NCBI GenBank assembly: GCA_022494885.1
Contig: JAGVSM010003752.1
Location: 227,147 to 291,146, forward strand
Reading direction: 5' to 3'
Length of the DNA stretch: 64,000 bases
Source: Micrasema longulum
Taxonomy: Eukaryota; Arthropoda; Insecta; Trichoptera; Brachycentridae
Numbering within the stretch: the first letter of the stretch is position 1; each line of letters starts with the position of its first letter. The notes beneath the pieces were generated by a model that was given only the letters and a program-made list of their open reading frames with translations, made no database searches and was not told where the DNA came from. Of the stretch, positions 11,951 to 23,094 are shown piece after piece. The position numbers and the translations under genes are program-made.

Positions 11951-12295
11951 AAAAAGAAATACAGCAAATTAGCGAATAATGTATTCTCCTTTATTATTTT
12001 ACAGCAAATTAGTCAATAATTCCGTGCCTTGGCTCTAAAAGGGCCAATGTCAGTTTTTTTACTTCCTGCTTACGTTTTATGGAGGGTTGCTGTCGATTTA
12101 AAAATACATGTCTTCACAAAAAATACTAATTTAAATACACGTATATGTGTGGTTGTGTTTTTTTATTGAAAATAGTTTCAACACCTCAAACAGTTCATTA
12201 TGACGTCATAAATACTTGTATAATTACTGTCGTAATGTTGTGATTTACGAAATTAGTCCTTTTAGATCTTCACCGCGAGCAGCTTTGGCTGCTTT

Positions 12296-12362
12296 ATTAC
12301 CTCGATTGAACGCGAACCGACTAAGATGTCGAAAATGCTCACTTTCGTCCACTTTACATTTT
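12296..12362 (+). repeat. Single arm of the 55.9-56.3 kb inverted-repeat family
   Basis: Matches the right arm of the element at 55919..56280. Shared words are GATTGAACGCGAAC, TGTCGAAAATGCTCACTTTCG and ACATTTTATTTT. A GTATTCTCCTTTATT word at 11981..11995 looks like the inner end of the same arm, displaced by about 290 bases, which would imply an insertion within the arm. Confidence 0.5.
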
Positions 12363-13628
12363 ATTTTATTTATGTATTTGAAGACTTGTTATCATAAAAA
12401 AATAATATATGTAAAGTAAAAGCAGACATAATGTCTTGTAGATCAGACAATTGTATACGACCTTCACCATTTTTATAAAACTTCTGGTGCTCATTTTAAA
12501 ATTTGGAAAAAATAGTACCCAATTAATATATAACAATCAATTATGAATAATATAAAACATAAACTGCATAATTGAATGTATGAACCATTAGATATCTTCG
12601 AGAGACTACGGCAGTTTCATAACTGCCCGGATGAAAGATGATTTCACAACTTCATAAGCGGAGCGTGTGGTTCAAAACTAAGATGTTCCGAATACACGGG
12701 ACTTTTGATGAGTGTCCCAGTAGGAAAATAAGGAATGTCGATTGCGAATCGGTTCCAGCTCCTTGGAGAATTTAGTCGTGATAAAGCCGCACCTCGCTAG
12801 ATACAGGCGTGATTACGGAATCACAGTGAAGTACGTATTGACGTCTTTCATATATTATCATCGGGGATTTTTGTGCGAATCCAATATTGGGTAAGGTTTA
12901 GTAATAGTGATTTCAGTTGTGAGTTTGTGTGAGCGTGCAGGATGCTCTATACTGCTATACAGGTACGGTGTCGCGTTTCTCGCAGCTAATAAATTAATGT
13001 ATAAAAGGTAGAAATAGTCCAACTACTAAATTTTGTTTTATTGTACGAGTAAATACAAAAATATTTCAGGAACACCTTATTATATATTAATTTTAGGATA
13101 CCTGTTTCTTTCGAATTTTCCCACATTGATACTTTATTTTTACTCAAGGTACCTACTGTAGGTATTAGTTTTTTGGATAATTAATAGTGTCGCATGGATA
13201 TAAAAAAAAACGATTTGTTCAATTGCAATAAATGAAAAAACTGAATTGGCGAATAGACGTTAATCTGCTGTTGCTCTATTTTAAATTTATTCATATGTCT
13301 CGGGAGTGTAATTTGAATACTACAAATCCGTTCAAATTGCGTTGCGTAAAAAAATTGTTTTTTTTTGTTTGACTTTTTGTACATTGAAAGGGTTATTGCC
13401 AAATAGCAATTTCTCCCACCTAACCGATAAAATTAAAGGTGTTATTTATATAGTTTTAGTTTCAAAATGTCTGTGAGAATTTTTTTTTTACAAATATATA
13501 ACTAGCAGTATGAGTATATAAATTAATTTATATCAATTGATTAATTACTTGTTCACATTTCTTATATAATTTGCGGATTAAATAGCATTTTCCAAATATA
13601 AATAACGGAAATTCAAATGTTAATTTTT
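12363..13628. other. No recognisable gene
   Basis: A somewhat GC-richer, possibly formerly coding stretch lies at 12590..12830, but I could not match it to a family in either orientation. The rest is AT-rich background. Confidence 0.4.
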
Positions 13629-13819
13629 ATGATTAAATGACTTATATTTACGTATAAGTTTTTAATTTAAAAATACTTGGTACACTTCCACCTATTTATT
13701 TGGCCAATTAGCGCTTTCACCCTCTAATGAGCATCTTAAGACTGGATAGTAAATAAGTGGAAGTGTACCAAGTATTTTTTAATTAACACCTTATATGTAA
13801 GTATAAGTTATTTAATCAT
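13629..13819. mobile_element. Palindromic element P1 with conserved loop
   Basis: A 191-bp palindrome. The outer arms include ATGATTAAAT...CTTATATTTACGTATAAG on the left and its mirror on the right. The inner arms, AATACTTGGTACACTTCCAC (13672..13691) and GTGGAAGTGTACCAAGTATT (13757..13776), are perfect complements. The loop (about 13700..13745, read on the minus strand) contains GCCAATTAGCGCTTTCACCC in the + orientation. It is shared with 46730..46851 and weakly with 59796..59833. No ORF. Confidence 0.85.
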
Positions 13820-15640
13820 TACAATGGAATTCCACCAAGAATTGTCAATAAATAATTTAAATAAAAAAAAGTTAATTTTAAAACATTTTGTTTTATTTTA
13901 GGGAATAAAATACATTTTATGGCATTGATGATAATAAAATGATTTTACTTTAATTACCACTGAATTAAAACCCACATAAGCGTATTAAAGTACCCAAAAA
14001 TTAGCCAACGAAATGCAACTTTCGCTGGTCTTTAGTAAAAATTAGTGGGCGAGTAATTTATATTTTTAGATGCTACCGATTACGGTTTATTACTCTATAT
14101 ATTAATATAGAGATAGATTTTTTAATTTTTTTTTTTTCAGATTTCACATGTGTGTATTTTTTGTTGTTAATAACTAATTTATATAAAGCCGAAGGGAGTT
14201 CAATATTTTATCAACTAATCGGCAATATTGCCCATTATACGTACTATGTGCAGACGTATTTCTTTTATTTTTTTATGGCTATTTCACTCTTATATTGCAT
14301 TTTATTTGTCCTTCTGTAACCATTATAATTATGACTGATAAATTTTTAATTGTTTTTTTTCAAGCGTTTTTATGTGCCCTATCGAAGACTGGATAATTTA
14401 TGCTATAAATAAAATAAAATATTAATAAATACTTATCTCAAAGATTGAAGACGTGGTGTGAAAATAATATATGTATGTCATTTTTACCTAAAAAATTACA
14501 CTTCCTGTATCACCAATCCTTTTTATCCACAAAACACCTGACAAAAACATGATTTTATCCGCAAGTTTGTTGGCACCGCTTACCGCTTACGATCCGAACT
14601 CCGAACATTCCTGTCGATGGTAAACGCTAACAAACTGGTCCAACAAAAAAGCTTCAAGGATGATGGAGATTGTCGGTGTTGGGTTACAAGTCACCAGTTA
14701 CTTGTATTGAATACCACCACACCGTGTGAATTACACAATAAATTATCTGGTGGCTGCCAGAACAAGAGAACGTCCGAAACACACAAGTGCGTGATACTCA
14801 ATACCAATTAGGTACACATTTTACCTTGGTCTAACAAACATAGATACATCATATTTTCATTTCATATACTGAAGTATTTTTAGCGAAGTAAATTCTGCGA
14901 GTAGGTGACGAAAATGCTAAACCTCGTAAATAGCGTAAAATTGTCATTCTACTACATTATACGTTTTCTAAAGGTAAAAAAGAGGCGGCTTAACGTTTGA
15001 TCATTTAAGTAATTACTACAACTTGAAAGTATGTATGTAGTCGTTACAATTGATTTTGAAATTGTAGTATTTTTCCAACGGTATAATTTGTTTTTATAGC
15101 AATATAAAAAAAAATACGTGGTAAATTGAGTTTTTTTGGTACATAGTACAATACTAATGACAAACGATCCGAAATAAATTTAGTATAAATATGTTGTTTT
15201 TTTTATTACTTACAGAAATAAAAAAACGAGTGGTCCACAAATCTGCAATAACCAGTGACTAGTCGCTTTCGCGATATCTTTGAGACTGGTATGGTTTCAA
15301 GCATAAACAGTAATGACGGAGAATCCAAAACTATATAAAAGTTATTTAACTTTATCTAATTATTTTTGTCTGAATAATACAAAAATAATTTGATTCAATT
15401 ACTACTTTGTATTTCTCTGTTCCCTACCGCTTTTGCATAAACATATAGTTTTTTTTACAATAAAGATGTCGAGAAAATGAAACCGGTCACTGGTTATTAA
15501 AATTTTTAAGATTTCAGTATCACTCGTCTTTTTACAATGAACTTCTACCAAAATTTTTCACTAACAAACTCGAATGTTTTAAATGTATTTCATTTCCATT
15601 CATATGCAGTTAATACGGTATAGTATTTGTAATCAAAACT
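13820..15640. other. No recognisable gene
   Basis: AT-rich. The ORF at 14617..14811 (64 codons) has no recognisable similarity. Parts may belong to the pogo-type transposon whose transposase remnant follows, but no clear terminal repeat was found here. Confidence 0.35.
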
Positions 15641-15689
15641 CGCCATAAACCGGACCTCTAGTAATCCGAACCATAGTATCGTGCGAAGG

Positions 15690-16090
15690 ATGAGGGAATG
15701 AAAGATTTAAAGCAGCCTCCAAAAGCTTTATTGTTACTAGATAATGGTCCTGGCCATCCAAATTATACCGATTCTATGAGTGATGATAGACAAAATACAG
15801 TTATGTTTCATCCTTCAAACTATACTCCACTCGCGCAGCCCATGAATCAAAATTTTATGGTGGGGAAAATTTTATCTCGTAAGAAACTCCCTTTGAAAAT
15901 TGACAACAAAGAAGATATCGTAGTATCATATCGGCTATCCTCGCAAAAAACAAATTTACTCCTAATCTAATTAAGAAATCGCACCAGGAAGTTTGGCTAA
16001 TACATAGTGAGTTTATGAAGGAAATGTGGATTCCGATTCCGAGTGTAGATTATTTATTTAACAATAATATAACCTGTTTATATCAATGTT
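15690..16090 (+). pseudogene. pogo/Tigger-type DDE transposase remnant
   Basis: The 90-codon ORF at 15698..15970 matches the central part of the DDE superfamily transposase of pogo/Tigger elements: KALLLLDNGPGHP (with the second catalytic Asp), a later VMFHPSNYTPLAQPMNQ block and a KILSRKKL stretch. Just before the stop the similarity jumps frame (about 15945..15955, an A-rich run). It continues as TPNLIKKSHQEVW in another frame to about 16020. The DNA-binding N-terminus and first catalytic Asp are missing. Words such as AATCCGAACC (about 15665) and CGATAATTCG (about 16376) resemble terminal sequences of such elements, but boundaries are not proven. Confidence 0.78.
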
Positions 16091-16974
16091 AAATTAAAAA
16101 TTACGTTATTGATGAACAATATGCAAAAAGTTTGTTTCATTTCTTAAAAATTTCAACATGTATGTGTGAATATATACTATATGTGTGTACGTGTGTGTAC
16201 GTATGTTTATAAATGCATTTCATGTGCCCCGATTCAGCATGGATTTTCTAGCGAGTCAGGGCAATTTCACATGCATGGGTCCTTCTTGATTGTGGTGTCA
16301 CTATAAACTGTGTCTCTGTCCCCAATAAATGTATGTACAATAACATCTTTTTTTTAATCAAAAAAATAATAACAATCGATAATTCGTTAAACCGAACAGG
16401 TTCGGTTTTCAATTGTTCGGGGAATAGAGACTAACACTTTAATTTGTCTTTTTTTCCGGCAGATTTTATTGAGTTTATTTAATTTACGTTTTTTTTACTT
16501 TCGACAAAATATTTCTTCTAGGGAAAATACAAATGAGTTTATAATATTTTGTAAATAAACAAGGAAATGCCGCAAAGATTGCCACAACATAAAGTCGTAT
16601 CAGCTCGCTATCAATACATTAGAATACTGTTATGTCGGGGTATTTGTATCAAGGACGTGCGAACGTGCGAACGTGCGCAGGTTCCGTTTCACAAAGGATT
16701 ACCAACTTTAACACTAACACCATTAATATTAATTATATTTATGTTTACCATTAAATTAATAATTCGGAAACATTAACTGCCAACACGCCTTTATTGCGAA
16801 ATTGGTTTTAACTCCAGCCTTCCTTTTCTTCCGTGTTCATATTCAGTTTCCTACGTTTCATCGTTAGAATTAGAATTACAAATTATTTAAAAATCAAAAA
16901 AATTACCGTTTATTATCAACCCAACGCATATTGACGTAAAATATTATTAATTTAATGTTTGAATCACAGATTTT
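16091..16974. other. No recognisable gene
   Basis: AT-rich sequence, perhaps including the right end of the pogo-like element. The ORF at 16567..16776 has no recognisable similarity. Confidence 0.35.
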
Positions 16975-17095
16975 TAAGTATTTATTTAATTTATGTTTAC
17001 ATAAATATTACAAAAAAATAATAACTTTTCCCTAACTCTACGAGACCGAGAGCCCCGTGTTGAGTTGGTATTAAAAATAATGGAAAGTGGAAGCA
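16975..17095 (-). repeat. LINE-gamma 3' tail
   Basis: Read on the minus strand this has CCACTTTCCATTAT, then CAACTCAACACGGGGCTC and an AGTTAGGG block before an A/T tail. The same order is seen at 36125..36300 and 45220..45380 (+) and 40205..40335 and 62425..62575 (-). No coding part remains. Confidence 0.6.
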
Positions 17096-17263
17096 CACAC
17101 ATTGCATGAACATTTAAAGTACTTTAGTCGGTAACCATTTAGTCTTTAACATGTTTAGAAGAAAAAAAATGTATGCATATTCTGCTTTTCATAGAGAAAA
17201 CTTTATTTTACTTCGTAGATAAAATTGAAGATAAATGTTAACTTTCCATTGTAATCAGGGCCC
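17096..17263. mobile_element. MITE-1, left-truncated copy
   Basis: Matches the interior and right end of the copy at 9008..9250: CATGAACATTTAAAG, TCGGTAACC, TTTACTTCGTAGATAAAATT, then AACTTTCCATTGTAATC. The left terminus is replaced by the LINE-gamma tail, so one element truncated the other. Confidence 0.75.
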
Positions 17264-17800
17264 AGGGCCTCGATTATGATGGAAAGATAAAGACGTCATA
17301 CCTATACCTTGATGGTATAGTTAAAGATAAATTCTCTGTAACGAAATCAAAGATATAATACTGATCAAGTTTTCGATAGGTTTATCGATAGGAAACAAGG
17401 GGAAGCGTACGTTACGGTACACATATCTACGCACTGAAATGACATATCTTCAGTATGACGTTATAGTTGAAGATAAAAGTCTCATTATTTTTATGCGTGC
17501 CAAATTCAAGTCTTTTGATAAGTGTAATATTAATGGTGTATTGATGGAATATGCTTGCCCAAGTTGAATTTATTAAGTGATTTATATGCCATGCACCCAT
17601 GCGAGATTCAATGCGCTGAACTCTTGAGTTCGTAAAAATTATTTATTGTACGCAAGTGAAAATAATAATTACAGCGTGAGTAGAAAAGGTCACGTTAAAT
17701 GTAGGCGTAAAGTTTAATAATTATACATTTAATTATTAGTGAATGTTTTATTATTTGGTGTACAAATTCTATTATGTGTCTATTAATACGCTTCGACGTG

Positions 17801-18729
17801 AAGCTCGTATTACACGGGTCAGAAAATTATGCAAGATGTTGCGCAATATCTTGCGCAGTTTCTTACACAATAACTGTTGTGTCAAATTTTGGGCTACTTC
17901 ATTTGCTGTTTGACACGGGGTAGTTTCTGGTGTAGATATTTTTGGCGCCATAACAGATAACGGGCAGTTTCAAAGTTGACAAAACGAGCCATCTTGTGAC
18001 GACGGACTGTTGACAACTGACAATATATTATTCCGTGATCAACAATCAACATCAGGTTTCTAAAATGACGTAAATCGTGAACCTTATGTTACGGAATCGC
18101 TCATGAACGATGAAGAAAAGATAGCCAGGTAGTAATATCTTGTTTATTGGTTAGTTTATGTTTACTGGTGGAAATGAACGTAACCGTTCAGTATTACTTC
18201 TAAATTACAATTCCTTCTAGTAATATCAAAGTATGTGTTTATAGCATTATCAAATCATAAGAGCCGCGAGCAAAAGAAATAAACGCGACAGGAAATCAGC
18301 CCCTAACGACGAGAGACATTCGCTTGATGCGTAATGGTTTTATTCCATACTTCTTCTATACCGGAGATATGGACCAAATCGTACATCCAGCGATCAGACG
18401 GTCAAGACTTGGTAATTCTTATTAAAAATCTTTTTAAAAAAAGCAAGCGTGAAGTGAAAAGTGCCGTGAAACAAAAAGGGCGAGGATAAATAAAGTGACA
18501 CAAGCAACAACAAATACGCGTTGACAGTTAACAGTATAAGATGCGCGCGCTAATTTTTTATGCGCCCGCAGATCTTGGTTCAAATATTTGTTGAAAAGAG
18601 GGTGTGTTCTGATTTTTCTGAATTTGACTACAGATTTCACTCAATTTGTGTATTACACGACACAATATTAATTGTGTCAAATCTTGCACAAGATACTGTA
18701 CCATTTTCTGACCCATGTAATACGAGCTT
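17801..18729. mobile_element. 929-bp terminal-inverted-repeat element
   Basis: The left end AAGCTCGTATTACACGGGTC is mirrored by GACCCATGTAATACGAGCTT at the right end. Complementarity continues more weakly inward, with TTGCGCAAGAT-like words facing ATCTTGCACAAGATAC. No transposase ORF is visible inside; the longest ORFs (68 and 82 codons) are unrecognised. The structure indicates a non-autonomous DNA transposon. I did not find a clean target duplication, so the superfamily is open. Confidence 0.75.
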
Positions 18730-18900
18730 TACGCTTTATTTTCAAGAAAATTTAATGTATCGGGGTGAAATGTCAACTTCATGTAACCTTTCAATTGTAC
18801 ATTTGTAATAAATATTATTTATAATTTCGTGCTTTGAATCACGAGTTAAAAATATCATTGTGGATTCCGAAAATTCGTGTTTATTTTGAACTAAAAATAC

Positions 18901-19160
18901 GTCATCACCATTCCCTTTCCGCACCTAAGGGTGCATAGGGCACTGCATTGGTACACCAATCTCACCATATCTTGATCATTTTTCTTACATGAAGGTAAGA
19001 TGATCAGTCTTACGCTTTAGATGCCAGTCCAAAAATTATGAAATGTTCTAGTGTAAAATCGCCTTTTTAAATAAATATTTCAAGCCAACCATGTCGGGAA
19101 TCGAACCCGAGACCTCTGGCATGGTAGGTAAACGCGCTGACCGTTACACCACGAGGCCGA
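18901..19160 (-). mobile_element. SINE-A, full-length minus-strand copy
   Basis: The minus strand starts with a tRNA-like head: an A-box-like TGGTGTAACGGTC, a B box GGTTCGATTCCC, and the segment CATGCCAGAGGTCTCG. The body includes GACTGGCATCTAAAGCGTAA and GATCATCTTACC. The 3' part has GTGTACCAATGCAGTGCCCT and GGTGCGGAAAGGGAATG, then a short GATGAC-type tail. This is the layout of a polymerase-III-driven, LINE-mobilised SINE. The best matching partner is 61538..61766. Confidence 0.88.
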
Positions 19161-19734
19161 CAAAAATACGTAGTAAGACGTAAAACGTAAAATACTATTT
19201 ACCCCCCACCCAAGAATCACCACGATACTTGTGTGATGTATTCCAGTTGTTTTTATCCTTTTTGATATTTTGAAAACAAAAGTTCAACTTGTATCGTACA
19301 TTATACTATATTTTCAATTTCATTTCAACTGACCTTACATTTTATATTAGATGTAGCGAGAATAAATTAAGGGAGCGGCTTCCCGATCAATAGCTTTTAT
19401 ATCAATTGAGTACAAAATGATGTGTTCTTATATAAGTTGATGTATATAATATGTTTTGATGTAATATTTATTTTTAAAATGAATCAAATACATCTCTTCC
19501 GGTTTTGAGATATTAACTTTTATTGTGTAGGTGTAAAGGTTTTAATTTTTAAGAAGTGGTATGGTAGAATTTAAAAAAAATATATACCTATAATATCATA
19601 ATCGATATGCTGTATATTTCATTAAAAAAATTGTAGATTTTTATTCAAACCTGATGAGGGGGTGAGTTTGCATTACTTTGTGTTTTTTTCCAGATTAAAA
19701 AAAAGAATAACCCGCTAAGACTTTATTTAGAGGC
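19161..19734. other. No recognisable gene
   Basis: AT-rich spacer between two SINEs. Confidence 0.4.
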
Positions 19735-19904
19735 TTGTCATCGGGTGAGATAGATGGGATATGGAAGGAGGTAGTGAAAAATACACCACAACACCCAGAC
19801 CGATTAGGAAAACTCTTTTTTGGATTTTTTCTTGCAACTGGCGGAAATCGAATCCGCGACGCTAGTTTCACAGTTGGACGTCTAACCGACTGCGCCATGG
19901 CGTC
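19735..19904 (-). mobile_element. SINE-C, tRNA-derived
   Basis: The minus strand reads a tRNA-like head, ATGGCGCAGTCGGTTAGACG (A-box region) then GCGGATTCGATTTCCGCC (B box and T-arm), followed by a body ending in ACCACCTCC-like and CATCTATCTCACC sequence. The head differs from both SINE-A and SINE-B. A tRNA gene is unlikely because the acceptor stem does not close and a long body follows. Confidence 0.7.
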
Positions 19905-20106
19905 TGTCTTTCTTGATAGATAATATAACATGCAAAGTTTCCTCATAAAAAGGTTTCGGATATCTTTCAAACCCATTATAATTAAATTTAACATTTAAAA
20001 CCACTTTCCTCTCCTCTGATTGATATAAATTGTCGAAGATATGAACAGATTTATTTCAAGAAAATTTTCAAAAAAACAAGATAATTTTTTTTATTGAAAA
20101 AAAAAT

Positions 20107-20270
20107 TGCACCACAACAGGCCAGGGGACCCAATCATAGTTGTGAATTACACCACAGAACATCCAGGCTTGAGGAAAACCACATTTATTTATGTGTTCTC
20201 ACCGGGAATCGAACCCGGAACCTTCCGTGTCTGAGTCAAGCGTCTCAACTACTACTCCACGGAGGCCGCC
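20107..20270 (-). mobile_element. SINE-B, minus-strand copy
   Basis: The minus strand starts GGCGGCCTCCGTGGAGTAGT (A-box region), then GGTTCCGGGTTCGATTCCCG (B box). A body with GTAATTCACAACTATGATTG follows, ending GGTCCCCTGGCCTGTTGTGG. The same 3' end closes the elements at 37.7-38.0 and 38.84-39.02 kb. Confidence 0.8.
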
Positions 20271-20629
20271 CCATGAAACTGATCATTACTCCGAAATTGA
20301 GAGGTACCGTTGTCTGACTTTTCTTTAAACGAACGTATTCTCGTATTTTCATGTTAAGTCATTTACATTTGTTTTTATTTTCTTACTATTATTGGTTTTT
20401 ACACTTGTGTGCTTCAATTTTTATTATAATCGGTATATTTTCAAATATATATTTATGCTTCAATTTTTATTACTATCGGTATGTTTTCTAATACATATTA
20501 ATGATTTCTCATTTCTTAATATCAATGGTACATTTTCTAATTTATATTTACTTCGAATTTTTTTATGTTATAATTATTATTAGAATTTTTTATGCTATTA
20601 AATGCAATGAAAAAATACACACGCATAAA

Positions 20630-20732
20630 AGAAGGTCCTTTCTAAATACAGGAATTTCCTAGCTAGTCGGGACCTGAAACAAAGAAACTCTGTACATTTT
20701 GAAACTGTGAAATACATAAATAAATACAAATA
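20630..20732 (+). repeat. LINE 3' tail (same family as 853..953)
   Basis: Contains AGCTAGTCGGGACCTGAAAC, then TTTGAAACTGTGAAATACAT and an AAATAAATAC-type tail. It is immediately followed by a repeat R fragment. Confidence 0.55.
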
Positions 20733-20775
20733 CATCAATAAAGGTTTCAGCTCTTTAACTTTACACTATATTTCG
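20733..20775 (-). repeat. Repeat R fragment
   Basis: CATCAATAAAGGTTTCAGCT followed by CTTTAACTTTAC is the reverse complement of the AAAGAGCTGAAACCTTTATT block of repeat R. It also matches 25870..25905. Confidence 0.6.
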
Positions 20776-20869
20776 CTGAAAACCACACGTAAGTCGGTCC
20801 AGTAGATATTCAGTCTATCGAGGACTCGCATACGAACATGTATTTATTTAACACTTAATATACATTTAC

Positions 20870-21640
20870 AATATATATATATACATATAAGGGCGGGCAT
20901 ATTGCCTAAAGGCAATTTCTTCCTACCTACCCTAACCGTTCAATTTGAGAAAATTACAAATACATGGACATATGTATTGAATCTTACAGTTTTATACCAA
21001 AATTAAAAACAAACATTAACAAAATACAAATATATAAAAAAAAATCACTATACTATGAAGAGGGGAGAGGGGATTGGAAGGAAAGAAGAAAGATAAAGGA
21101 ACAATTTAAATATTTAGATAGTGACATTTCAATCTTGACTTAAATGTAAATAAAGAAGGGGCGTCTCTAACATTAGTGGGTAGATTATTCCACAATCGAG
21201 CGGCTACTTCTGTGAAAGAGGAGGCAAGAAAATTAGAAGGATGACAGGGTATTAAAAGGGTTCTCTCTTAACTAGAACGAAGAGATAGTCCGTGTTGTGA
21301 AAGAGGTTGGAAGAGCTCTCTCGGATAAACAGGCGAATTGAGATTATTTAAGATATTGTGAAGAAGTGATAGAATGTTTCTTCTATGCTTGATACTGAGC
21401 CAGTGTAGGTGCGTGCGATACTCGGTTATGTGGTCAAATTTGCGAAGATCAAAGATATAACGAATACAAATATTCTGCAATCGTTCTAACTTATCAAGTA
21501 ATTCAGAGTTAGCATCTGGATAATATACATCCGCATAGTCAAGGAGTGGAAGAAGTAAGCTCTGGACTAATGTTTGCTTCACATTGATTGGCAAGAAATT
21601 CTGTAATCTTTTAAGTGAGTGCAAACTGCTAACATTGCCT
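20870..21640 (-). pseudogene. LINE reverse-transcriptase C-terminal remnant with nonsense codon
   Basis: The minus-strand ORF 21624..21268 reads LLPLLDYADVYYPD, LERLQNICIRYIFDLRKFDH and WLSIKHRRNILSLLHNILNN, a layout common to the thumb region of non-LTR reverse transcriptases. A single TAA (21270..21268) interrupts it. The same frame then continues as ASSFTEVAARLWNNLPTNVR and PSLFTFKSRLKCHY to a stop near 21120, the classic extreme C-terminus. The catalytic palm is missing, so this is a 5'-truncated dead copy. Downstream 3' sequence runs to about 20870. Confidence 0.85.
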
Positions 21641-22059
21641 TTTATATATATTTAGATAGATTGATGTTCGCACATACCGGAATTAGGGCATATCAGGCAG
21701 AAGGAAATCTTAAGAACACATTTTAGCGTAATTCCCCCTTTCGCACTGTTTTCCCTTTAATAGCATCTTTTGATCCGAGATTATTTCGCGAGTGTGGTTC
21801 TCTGATGGAATATCCCTGTTCCCCGTTCCCTGCCCCTTTCCCCGCGTACACTACACTTGATATAAATACATTGTTATGGGCTCCGTGGGCCATACCTTTT
21901 CGTGTAATAGCGTCTTCTAATACGAGAACAGCGCTCAGCGTTACGGAGGCGTTTTGTATCGTGTTGTATTGTCACCGGAGAGGTGACTTTTCCAACCATC
22001 GAACGTTAAGGAAATATTTAGCTACGTCATACATTTAATTTATTAAAGCGCTATTTTTA
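21641..22059. other. No recognisable gene
   Basis: A GC-mixed stretch with an unrecognised 77-codon ORF (21805..22038). No repeat family was assigned. Confidence 0.35.
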
Positions 22060-22257
22060 CGCAAGAATATTTCATAGTCCCTGGACTGGCACCTGAATCG
22101 TACGATGATCGTCTTAAATATTTTATTATTTGTAATGTTATTTTGGTAAAATAAATTAATAATATGAATTTTAATCTTACCACTATCAAGATGCGCTGCG
22201 ATTGGTGAAGTAGTGCAGTGCCATATACGTCATTAGATGCGGAAAGGGAATGATGAT
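22060..22257 (+). mobile_element. SINE-A body, headless and interrupted
   Basis: Has the family words TTTCATAGTCCCTGGACTGG and CACCTGAATCGTA, then an AT-rich stretch of about 90 bases not found in other copies. TGCAGTGCC and TTAGATGCGGAAAGGGAATG and a short GATGAT tail follow. The tRNA head is missing. Confidence 0.65.
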
Positions 22258-22766
22258 TTATTTTACCACACACAACGTCTTTTGGCAACATATGCATTAT
22301 TTACCTGTAGTATAATATTTTATTTACTAAGTTTTATATTAACAATATATTATGTATATATTAAAAATAAATGGTTTTTTTTTTTAAAAAAAACGTGTAA
22401 AATATATTTCTCGGCATTGGATTAACCAGTGAGAAATACATTTTAACCAAATCATGTGAATTTTTTATCAATTAAATTTAAAAAAATGATTAAAACATGT
22501 TTCTCGTTATTTCATTACTAAAGCACTCGATGCTTATATCATATTATTAGGTTCCGCGTATTATCGGAATCATACATTTGGGGACAGGATAATTAATGCT
22601 TGCGCGTTGAATTGATAAACCCCACACAAATTTAATTGTTATTAAAATGTTGACACGAGGGACGAATAACATCTGCTAAAACAATTAAAATATGATATTT
22701 AGTGTAAATTCTACTTTTATTTATAATTTTCCCCAGTGAACGACTGTTTTAAAACACTCAGCTTAC

Positions 22767-22808
22767 CCTGAAGATGGCCCCTGCAATGGTGGCCTAAACG
22801 TCGCAACA
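22767..22808 (+). other. CTGAAGATGGCC...GGCC hairpin motif
   Basis: CTGAAGATGGCC, a loop of about 11 bases, then GGCCTAAACGTCGCAACA. The GGCC/GGCC arms pair. The form CTGANGA-stem-GAAA is common at retroelement 3' ends and resembles part of a hammerhead ribozyme core; here GAAA has become TAAA. It lies antisense within an unrecognised 128-codon minus ORF (22717..23103). Confidence 0.35.
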
Positions 22809-23094
22809 AATCCAACACACACGGTATCACCCAAAAAAGAAACATAACATAACAGTGACCGTTAAAACCTTCGCACCAATCTTCAATAACAAGAATATGC
22901 GAGCAAAATAACTTTAGATTTACCGAGGTTGATACTTCTGAATTATTGTCTTCAGTGTAAACAATTTTATGGTGTGTGCATGCAAAATTTACAAAATGTT
23001 TTGTACATACTGTTTGTTTATCTAATATAATAAAATCAGGACAGCGCATTATTCTTAAGAATATCACTAAATAGTTATTGTTTTGACTAAATTT

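Noticed and set aside
19085..19160. A tRNA gene on the minus strand
   Set aside because: A and B boxes are present, but the acceptor stem does not close and a SINE body follows directly. The same head recurs at 61.5 kb with the same body.
20200..20270. A second tRNA gene
   Set aside because: Same reasoning: tRNA-like head joined to a SINE-B body with a shared 3' end.
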